The notes under the pieces were generated by a model. It was not told where the DNA came from and made no database searches. It saw only the letters and a list, made by a program, of their open reading frames with translations. The position numbers and the translations under genes were made by a program. From assembly GCA_900550775.1 (NCBI GenBank), contig URTH01000123.1, forward strand, positions 1-5,695: DNA of 5,695 nucleotides. The letters run 5' to 3'. Of this stretch, positions 1 through 4,676 are shown piece by piece. Source of the stretch: an uncultured Eubacteriales bacterium (GTDB taxonomy: Bacteria > Bacillota > Clostridia > Monoglobales > Monoglobaceae). Each line of letters begins with the position of its first letter. The first letter of the stretch is position 1.

Positions 1-521
1 TGATTGCGCTCCGCCCGTGGAAGTTTGCGGACAGTGAGATGGAAAAGACCGTTGCCGCCGTTGCGGATCGGGTGTGCGAAAAATATCATATGGAGGCGCT
101 TTTTGTTCCGATGCAGGAGAGCCGTGACATGGCGACCGCCAAAAAGACCCTGTCCTATATGAAACAAAAGGGGCGGATTTTAGACGGATCGCCCACGCCG
201 ACCCAGATTTTGGGCGTGGTCGGCGGCGCACAGTTTGTGCTGGGAATGCGGCTGCACACCTTGATTTATGCGGCAAAGATGGGAACGCCGCTGATCGGGC
301 TTTGCTACGATCCCAAGGTGGACGCGACCATGGAATATATCGGCCAGGAGTTTACCTGTCCGGCAAGGGATATCAATCCGCTGACGCTTTTGCGCTATGT
401 GGATGAGATCATGCAGCGGCGCGACAAGCTGTGTGAGGACTTGGCGGCGTCCGGCGCAGCGTTTGAAGAGAAGGCGAGCGAAAACACGCGCCTTGCGCTC
501 TCGCTTTTGCATGAGGATTAG
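1..521 (+). CDS. csaB: CsaB-type polysaccharide pyruvyl transferase, C-terminal part (5' truncated by window)
   Basis: This is the last 172 codons of a gene that runs in from the left edge; the frame is open from base 3 and ends at TAG 519-521. CsaB transfers pyruvate from phosphoenolpyruvate to a sugar of the secondary cell-wall polysaccharide, making the ketal that SLH-domain surface proteins bind. The recognisable part is GMRLHTLIYAAKMGTPLIGL followed by a YDPKVD segment. The Arg-Leu-His triad (codons 249-257) corresponds to the substrate-binding RLH motif described for pyruvyl transferases such as yeast Pvg1. The ATG at 39 is not the start: the preceding residues (ALRPWKF) continue the family sequence, and full-length CsaB is about 360 residues. 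No downstream SLH protein or polysaccharide gene is visible here. The assignment is by recognised family sequence, without alignment. Confidence 0.88.
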   Translation, partial: IALRPWKFADSEMEKTVAAVADRVCEKYHMEALFVPMQESRDMATAKKTLSYMKQKGRILDGSPTPTQILGVVGGAQFVLGMRLHTLIYAAKMGTPLIGLCYDPKVDATMEYIGQEFTCPARDINPLTLLRYVDEIMQRRDKLCEDLAASGAAFEEKASENTRLALSLLHED

Positions 522-544
522 CCGCATTTTATGACAGAAATATC

Positions 545-579
545 GCCCGGAAAAAGCCATACTCTGCTTTTCAGCGGGC
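545..579 (+). other. Imperfect hairpin between csaB and the DUF815 gene
   Basis: GCCCG (545-549) pairs with CGGGC (575-579). The stem continues with GAAAA (550-554) against TTTTC (568-572) and GC (556-557) against GC (566-567), with small bulges and an 8-base loop: 12 pairs in total. No run of T follows, so it is not a standard intrinsic terminator. It could be an RNA-processing or stability element in an operon transcript, or chance. Confidence 0.35.
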
Positions 580-613
580 ATGATCGCGTTTTCGGCGAAA
601 GGGGACATCATTG

Positions 614-1825
614 ATGAATCTGTTTTTATTTGACCATATCACAAAGGATCCGGCGGTTGCCGCCCTGCTCCGGTTTTATGAGACGGGCGACAGTGCGGAC
701 TATTATACCGCGGCAAGGGCGCTGATTGCGTATTCGGCGCATCGGCTGACCGACCGCAATCTGATTGCGGAATATGTGCTGCGCAGTATGCTGGAGGAGG
801 ATCTGCTCCCGGATATTGAAAACCTCCGCGATTTTCTCCGCCGCGATGTAAAGTGCATTTATACCGCGCTTTTGGCGGTGGACTGGGATCAGCTGTTTCG
901 CGAGAAGGGGCTTTTGCCGCTCAGCAAAATGGGCACGCAGCGGATTCATACCGGGCTTTCCAGCTATGTGCGATCGCTGGAGAGCATGATCGAATCGACC
1001 TCCAATGAGGCGCTTTGCGGCGCGATCTTAGCCCATGCGGAAAGCTTTGGCACCGGCAAGGCGACGGCATACGCCGCGCTGCGCTGGGACGGCGGCGCAC
1101 TGGTCGGCATCAACAACCCGGACGCAATCACCTTCCGCGATCTGACCGGGCTTGCCCACCAAAAAGAGGTCTTGATCGAGAATACCGAGCGTTTTGTCAG
1201 CGGTTATCACGCAAACGATGTATTGCTGACCGGCAGCAGCGGCACCGGGAAATCCTCGTCAGTGAAGGCGTGCCTGAACCTGTTTAAGGATCGGGGACTT
1301 CGTTTGATCGAGCTGAGCAAATCGCAGCTTGCGGATCTGCCGGCGGTCTTTCGCGCGATCAAAAACCCGGTGCTCCGCTATATCATTTTTATTGACGATC
1401 TGTCCTTTGAGGCGGATGATACCAGCTATAAGCTGCTGAAATCCGCCCTGGACGGCCAGGCGGAGGCGAGGGGAAACAACGTGCTGATCTACGCGACCTC
1501 CAACCGCCGCAGCCTGATTAAAGAAACCTGGTCGGAGCGGGAGGGTTACCTCAGTGACGAGGTACACCGAAGTGAGGGACTGAGCGAGCGCAAGTCGCTC
1601 TCGGCGCGGTTTGGAATCACCCTGAGCTTTTTGACGCCGACCCAGAACGAATATTTAGAGATTGTTGCAAACATCCTCTCCGCGTCCGGCGTTGCCATGA
1701 CGGACGAAATCCGCGCCAAGGCGCTGACCTGGGAGATGCAGTATAACGGATTTTCCGGCAGAACCGCAAAACAGTTTGCGGCCAGCATTTTAAACACCGA
1801 CGCATCATACAATATAGAAAGGTGA
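614..1825 (+). CDS. DUF815-family AAA+ ATP-binding protein
   Basis: A 403-residue cytosolic ATPase of the DUF815 (COG2607) family; its cellular function is not established. The N-terminal half (about residues 1-170) has no motif I recognise. The AAA+ core follows: Walker A GSSGTGKS at about 207-214 (Lys213), Walker B IIFIDD at about 257-262, a sensor-1-like segment ATSNRR at about 294-299, and Ser/Arg-rich SLSARFGI further on, where an arginine-finger or sensor role is plausible. The start is ATG 614, or TTG 611 directly before it; AAAGGGG at 598-604 lies 9 or 6 bases upstream respectively. It ends with TGA 1823-1825. It sits between a cell-wall polysaccharide enzyme and a VanW envelope protein with gaps of about 90 bases, which suggests, but does not prove, co-transcription and an envelope-related job. 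No transmembrane segment is apparent. Family call is confident; function is unknown. Confidence 0.87.
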   Translation: MNLFLFDHITKDPAVAALLRFYETGDSADYYTAARALIAYSAHRLTDRNLIAEYVLRSMLEEDLLPDIENLRDFLRRDVKCIYTALLAVDWDQLFREKGLLPLSKMGTQRIHTGLSSYVRSLESMIESTSNEALCGAILAHAESFGTGKATAYAALRWDGGALVGINNPDAITFRDLTGLAHQKEVLIENTERFVSGYHANDVLLTGSSGTGKSSSVKACLNLFKDRGLRLIELSKSQLADLPAVFRAIKNPVLRYIIFIDDLSFEADDTSYKLLKSALDGQAEARGNNVLIYATSNRRSLIKETWSEREGYLSDEVHRSEGLSERKSLSARFGITLSFLTPTQNEYLEIVANILSASGVAMTDEIRAKALTWEMQYNGFSGRTAKQFAASILNTDASYNIER

Positions 1826-1917
1826 CATGCCTTTTGCACCGCACAAAAAGCCGAAAGCGGTTTTGACCGTCTGTCATACCGTGGTCGGATTGCGAATATC
1901 AGGTTAGGGGTGGAGTT
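1826..1917 (+). other. Intergenic gap with repeat words shared with the adhE leader
   Basis: A 92-base gap with no supportable gene. TTTTG (1832-1836) can pair with CAAAA (1844-1848), and CGGT (1858-1861) with ACCG (1866-1869); both are weak hairpins. TGCCTTTTGCACCG (1828-1841) recurs as its reverse complement at 4547-4560, and CGGTTTTGACCG (1858-1869) recurs directly at 4573-4584, both in the noncoding region before adhE. No convincing promoter or terminator is visible, which agrees with read-through from the DUF815 gene. Confidence 0.4.
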
Positions 1918-3615
1918 ATGCTTATGCCATTGGGAAGTGTGCCTTTGGGGGAACCCGATAAAAAAAGGAAACAAAAGGGCGGCGGCCGTCTGATTATCAT
2001 CGGCGTGCTGCTGATTGCCCTGTCGGTGATGATGCTTGGCGTCATCGCGGTCGCTTACCGCGCCGGGGATGTGGGGACGGTGTTCCCCAATATCTATGTC
2101 GGCGATCAGAACCTTGGCGGCAAGACCGCCGAAGAGGCGCTTGCCATCTTAAACGATACCTATTACGGTGAGAAAATTCGTGACGTGCGGATCCCTCTGT
2201 TTTGTGAGGACGCCGAGGGCGCGATACCGCTGAACGATCTGGCAGTGACCTATCAGAATCAGGAGGTCGTGGGCAACGCCTTAGAAAAGGGCGCACACAA
2301 AAATCCGATAATAAGAGGGATCGCCTATCTTTATCATCGGCTTCACAGGACGGATCTGGAACCCGTGATCGCGTATGAGAATGAGGCGTTGCTTGCTATG
2401 CTCTCGCAGATCGCAAAGCCCTATGAGACCGAGCCGGTCGGCTATACCTTTCAGATTGCGCCGGATCATGTGACGCTTTACGGAAAGGTTAACGGCGTCA
2501 AGGTGGATCGTGACGCGGCGGTTTGCGAGGTGGAGCGGCAGATTAAGGCGATGGCCTTTGAAAAGGTGTTGCTGGAGCCAAAAACCGTAGAGCCGGCGCC
2601 GATTGAATTTTCAGAATTTTATCAGTGGCTGATCAGCCCGGCGCAGGACGCGTATTATGAGAAGGACGATAGCGGCAAGGTCGTGGTTCATCCCGAAAAG
2701 TTACAGTGCAGCGTGGACGAGGAGACGGTCAGACAGGCAATCCGTGCGGTAGATACTGCGGCGGATAACACCACCACCTTTGCGGTGACGACCACGCCGC
2801 CGGCACTGACCGAGTCCGTATTAAAGGAACACTTGTATGCGGACGTGCTGGGTAGTTACAGTACGTACTTTGGGGGTACTGCGGCACGGATCAATAACGT
2901 ACGCCTCGCGGCAAGCCGCATCAACGGTTATGAGATGCTGCCGGGTGACGAGTTTTCATATGATAAAACCATTCTGCCGCGCAAGGCGGCAAACGGCTAT
3001 CAGGCCGCACCGGTCTATGTCGGCAACAAGGTGGAAAGCGGCATGGGCGGCGGCATCTGTCAGGGATCGTCTACGCTCTACTGTGCAGCGCTTTACGCCA
3101 ACTTAAAGGTGGTCGAGCGGCATAACCATACCCTAAAGGTGGGGTATCTTCCGCCGGGACTGGACGCGACCATCGCGGAGGGATACCTTGATCTGCGGCT
3201 GCAAAACAGTACGCCGTACCCGATTCGGTTTGACGCTTCCGCCGACGGCGGCAAGCTGACCTTTACGGTGCGCGGCTATAACCCGGAGCAGACCTCGGTC
3301 GAGCTGCTGCGCAGCGGCGGCGAATATTCTTACAGCGTGACGCGGCTGGTGAAGAAGAACGGCGCGGAGGTGCTGCGCGAAAAGCTGCCGTCCAGCCAGT
3401 ATCAGCCGCCGGCACCGTCCGAGACGCCAAAGCCGACCACTGCGACAACAGAGAAGCCCAAATCGAACGAACCCAAGGAACCGAACGAATCCAAAGAAGC
3501 AAAGGAATCGAAGGAACCACAAAAATCGGCCGAGAATCCGCCGCCTGCGCCAAGCGCAGCGCCTGCGCCGGAGTCGGAGAAGAGCGCCGCGCCGTCCGGC
3601 ACGGCGGCGGAATAA
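1918..3615 (+). CDS. VanW-family membrane-anchored envelope protein with Pro/Lys/Glu-rich tail
   Basis: A 565-residue protein with a short basic N terminus, one membrane helix at about 25-47, and the remainder predicted outside the cell. Two regions resembling the PG_binding_4 domain found in VanW and L,D-transpeptidase proteins follow: about 57-160, opening with a typical VGDQNLGGKTAEEAL segment, and about 200-300. The VanW domain spans about 312-445: YSTYFGG at 314-320, LPGDEFSY, GGGICQGSSTLYCAAL with Cys381 and Cys389, and RHNHT with His402 and His404. A G5-like strand region ends near SSQYQP (492-497). Residues 498-565 are a low-complexity Pro/Lys/Glu/Ser/Ala tail. VanW is named from a vancomycin cluster, but the domain is widespread in Clostridia and its biochemical role is unsettled; no van resistance genes are present here. 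ATG 1918 has AGGGG 7 bases upstream; ATG 1924 has GGAG 8 bases upstream and is equally or more likely, two residues shorter. Confidence 0.9.
   Translation: MLMPLGSVPLGEPDKKRKQKGGGRLIIIGVLLIALSVMMLGVIAVAYRAGDVGTVFPNIYVGDQNLGGKTAEEALAILNDTYYGEKIRDVRIPLFCEDAEGAIPLNDLAVTYQNQEVVGNALEKGAHKNPIIRGIAYLYHRLHRTDLEPVIAYENEALLAMLSQIAKPYETEPVGYTFQIAPDHVTLYGKVNGVKVDRDAAVCEVERQIKAMAFEKVLLEPKTVEPAPIEFSEFYQWLISPAQDAYYEKDDSGKVVVHPEKLQCSVDEETVRQAIRAVDTAADNTTTFAVTTTPPALTESVLKEHLYADVLGSYSTYFGGTAARINNVRLAASRINGYEMLPGDEFSYDKTILPRKAANGYQAAPVYVGNKVESGMGGGICQGSSTLYCAALYANLKVVERHNHTLKVGYLPPGLDATIAEGYLDLRLQNSTPYPIRFDASADGGKLTFTVRGYNPEQTSVELLRSGGEYSYSVTRLVKKNGAEVLREKLPSSQYQPPAPSETPKPTTATTEKPKSNEPKEPNESKEAKESKEPQKSAENPPPAPSAAPAPESEKSAAPSGTAAE
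3463..3528 (+). repeat. Imperfect Lys-Glu-Pro/Ser coding repeat in the VanW tail
   Basis: Residues 516-537 of the VanW protein repeat a short Glu-(Pro/Ser/Ala)-Lys/Asn theme, for example EPKEP, ESKEA and ESKEP. The DNA is correspondingly repetitive in purine-rich GAA, AAG and AAC codons. It probably forms an extended, charged spacer or wall-contact segment and could vary in length between strains by slippage. No LPXTG sorting signal or C-terminal membrane segment follows. Confidence 0.65.
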
Positions 3616-3668
3616 AGCATAGATTCGCACACTGGCAAGGCGGAAAACGGCACACGGAAGAAATCCAA

Positions 3669-3711
3669 GTGCCGCATTCGGAAGGCAAAAATCTGCCTTT
3701 TCCATGCGCAC
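3669..3711 (+). promoter_or_regulatory. Long hairpin in the ribU leader with a competing upstream stem
   Basis: Four stacked segments pair across 43 bases: GTG 3669-3671 with CAC 3709-3711, CGCAT 3673-3677 with ATGCG 3704-3708, GG 3680-3681 with CC 3702-3703, and AAGGCA 3682-3687 with TGCCTT 3694-3699, around a 6-base loop. That is 16 pairs with small bulges. It ends 7 bases before the ribU Shine-Dalgarno. An alternative 6-bp stem, CGGCAC 3648-3653 with GTGCCG 3669-3674, uses the same left arm, so the two folds exclude each other. There is no following U-tract. It does not contain FMN-riboswitch consensus sequence. Confidence 0.45.
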
Positions 3712-3732
3712 GAACACCAAGGAGGAAGAAGT

Positions 3733-4326
3733 ATGAAGAAAAAAGTAAGTACAAGAGCGTTGGTCAGTATCGCCGTCGGTGCGGCGATTTCCTTTGTATT
3801 GATGCTGCTGGAATTTCACCTGCCCTTTGCACCCGATTTTATCAAGCTTGACTTTTCCGACCTTCCGGCGCTGATCCTGGCGTTCGGCTTCGGACCGCTG
3901 GCCGGCGTCTTGACCGAGCTTGTCAAAAACCTGCTGCATCTTCTGATTTCCAGCACCGCCGGTATCGGTGAGGCGTCCAACTTTATCTTAGGCTGCGCGT
4001 TTGTCGCACCGGCCGGACTGATCTATCATAAAAACAAGACCCGGCGCGGTGCGCTGATTGCCATGCTTTGCGGCACGCTCTGCTTTTCGCTGACCGGGAT
4101 CTTTACCAATTACCTGATTATGTTTCCGTTTTATACCAAGGTGTTCGGGATTCCGATGGACGCCATCATTGCGATGTGCCAAAAGATCATTCCGATCATC
4201 GACAGTCAGCTTAAGGTCATTTTGCTGAGCGTGACCCCCTTTAACCTCTTAAAGGGGCTGATGGTTTCGCTTTTGACCTTTTTGCTCTATAAGCGGCTCT
4301 CGCCGCTGCTCCACGGCAGACGCTAG
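3733..4326 (+). CDS. ribU: Riboflavin ECF transporter substrate-binding (S) component RibU
   Basis: A 197-residue polytopic membrane protein. RibU binds riboflavin and works with the shared ECF module (two ATPases and the T subunit), none of which is in this window. Hydrophobic segments lie near residues 10-28, 44-63, 82-98, 106-132 and 163-187, matching the roughly six-helix, 190-residue S-component fold. Family hallmarks are KLDFSDLPAL (38-47), GFGPLAGVL, KNLLHLLIS (65-73), GEASNFILG (79-87) and TPFNLLKG (168-175). The KLDFSD segment and FNLLKG are what separate RibU from other S components. The start ATG 3733 is well set: AAGGAGG at 3719-3725 with a 7-base spacer. It ends with TAG 4324-4326. 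Many ribU genes are under an FMN riboswitch; the 117-base leader here does not contain one. It may be carried by the vanW transcript or have its own promoter, not identified. Confidence 0.88.
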   Translation: MKKKVSTRALVSIAVGAAISFVLMLLEFHLPFAPDFIKLDFSDLPALILAFGFGPLAGVLTELVKNLLHLLISSTAGIGEASNFILGCAFVAPAGLIYHKNKTRRGALIAMLCGTLCFSLTGIFTNYLIMFPFYTKVFGIPMDAIIAMCQKIIPIIDSQLKVILLSVTPFNLLKGLMVSLLTFLLYKRLSPLLHGRR

Positions 4327-4337
4327 AGAGTTGCTAT

Positions 4338-4377
4338 CGCGGCAGCACAAAAGCCGCGGCCGTACGAAACATACGGC
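4338..4377 (+). terminator. Tandem hairpins just after ribU, possible transcript end
   Basis: Two perfect 6-bp hairpins lie directly next to each other 11 bases after the ribU stop. The first is CGCGGC 4338-4343 with GCCGCG 4353-4358 (9-base loop); the second is GCCGTA 4359-4364 with TACGGC 4372-4377 (7-base loop). No T-run follows, so efficient intrinsic termination is doubtful. They may instead protect the 3' end of the ribU mRNA. Confidence 0.35.
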
Positions 4378-4434
4378 AATATCAAAAGAAAATGACACCA
4401 CGATGATACCGCAGAATTTTTTGCCCGGCCGGTA

Positions 4435-4463
4435 TTGTATGATTTGATAATACCGCCTATAAA
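4435..4463 (+). promoter_or_regulatory. Candidate upstream sigma-A promoter for adhE
   Basis: TTGTAT (4435-4440) and TATAAA (4458-4463) are separated by exactly 17 bases, a reasonable match to TTGACA-N17-TATAAT. Transcription would begin near 4470, placing the Rex site just downstream as a roadblock. This competes with the promoter overlapping the Rex site; the two could also both be used. Confidence 0.4.
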
Positions 4464-4472
4464 AACTTGCAA

Positions 4473-4501
4473 TTCCCAAGGAAATACCAGTGTGTTAAAA
4501 T
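4473..4501 (+). promoter_or_regulatory. Candidate extended -10 promoter for adhE, overlapping the Rex site
   Basis: The extended -10 element TGTTAAAAT (TG 4493-4494, hexamer TAAAAT 4496-4501) has a weak -35, TTCCCA (4473-4478), at 17 bases. The start of transcription would fall near 4508, giving a leader of about 170 bases before the adhE ATG. Its -10 is inside the Rex palindrome, the usual geometry for direct repression. Confidence 0.5.
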
Positions 4502-4509
4502 ATTAACAA
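4492..4509 (+). promoter_or_regulatory. Rex (redox-sensing repressor) operator upstream of adhE
   Basis: GTGTTAAAATATTAACAA matches the clostridial Rex consensus TTGTTAANNNNTTAACAA at 13 of its 14 defined positions; only the outermost T is G. The core TGTTAA (4493-4498) and TTAACA (4503-4508) is a perfect inverted repeat with a 4-base centre. Rex binds such sites when NAD+ predominates and releases when NADH rises; adhE, which reoxidises NADH, is a classic Rex target. The site overlaps an extended -10. The rex gene itself is not in this window. Confidence 0.82.
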
Positions 4510-4567
4510 ACAAAAACAACACCCCAAAACGGGGCATCAAAAGCGCACGGTGCAAAAGGCAAAGCGC

Positions 4568-4635
4568 CGGTACGGTTTTGACCGCCCCAACCGGGCGCAA
4601 AAGCGTATCGGCAAAACCGACCGAAAGGAGGTTGG
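4568..4635 (+). promoter_or_regulatory. Structured adhE 5' leader element with possible Shine-Dalgarno switch
   Basis: CGGT 4568-4571 and CGGTTTTG 4573-4580 pair with CAAAACCG 4612-4619 and ACCG 4620-4623: 12 pairs with one bulged A. Inside is a second hairpin, CGCCC 4583-4587 with GGGCG 4593-4597, loop CAACC. The outer stem ends one base before the Shine-Dalgarno AAAGGAGG (4624-4631). The loop CAACC (4588-4592) is complementary to GGTTG (4630-4634), which overlaps the end of that Shine-Dalgarno, so a pseudoknot is possible. A competing hairpin, CCGACC 4617-4622 with GGTTGG 4630-4635 (one G-T pair), would place the Shine-Dalgarno in its loop. The structure is by hand pairing; I do not recognise it as any named riboswitch. 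Confidence 0.45.
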
Positions 4636-4640
4636 CCGTG
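4624..4640 (+). promoter_or_regulatory. Second strong Shine-Dalgarno with in-frame upstream GTG start for adhE
   Basis: AAAGGAGG (4624-4631) is followed after 6 bases by GTG 4638-4640, which is in frame with the adhE ATG at 4677. Use of it would add the 13 residues MRFETQKGKRRNR. The ATG has its own AAGGAGG (4664-4670), also 6 bases away. The ATG start gives an N terminus of normal AdhE length, so the upstream site is either an alternative start or a ribosome-loading element. Confidence 0.45.
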
Positions 4641-4676
4641 CGTTTTGAAACCCAAAAGGGAAAAAGGAGGAATCGT

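Noticed and set aside
180..611. Antisense open frame of 143 codons opposite csaB
   Set aside because: It lies almost wholly opposite recognised csaB sequence, has no family resemblance and no good ribosome site.
1863..1890. Possible promoter before vanW: TTGACC followed by TCGGAT
   Set aside because: The -35 is good but the -10 matches only three of six positions with a 16-base spacer; not enough to call.
1546..1974. Antisense open frame covering the gap before vanW
   Set aside because: It overlaps the ends of two well-supported genes and its translation has no recognisable domain.
1918..3615. Vancomycin resistance gene
   Set aside because: The VanW domain is common in envelope proteins of Clostridia with no resistance role; no vanHAX, vanY or vanRS genes are nearby.
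3616..3732. FMN riboswitch before ribU
   Set aside because: None of the conserved FMN aptamer segments are present in the gap or the end of vanW.
3133..3939. Long antisense open frame (268 codons, minus strand) over the vanW 3' end and ribU start
   Set aside because: Its product is Arg-rich and low-complexity, it mirrors the GC-rich codons and repeats of the vanW tail, and the + strand genes here are clear family members.
4522..4534. CCCC-AAAAC-GGGG hairpin as a terminator or attenuator in the adhE leader
   Set aside because: Only 4 bp and followed by an A-rich stretch with no T-run; could be a minor part of the leader fold but not a terminator.
4443..4637. Open frame continuing upstream of the adhE GTG with no stop back to 4443
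   Set aside because: The translated stretch is Lys/Arg-rich with no AdhE resemblance, and it runs through the Rex operator and promoter; treated as noncoding leader.
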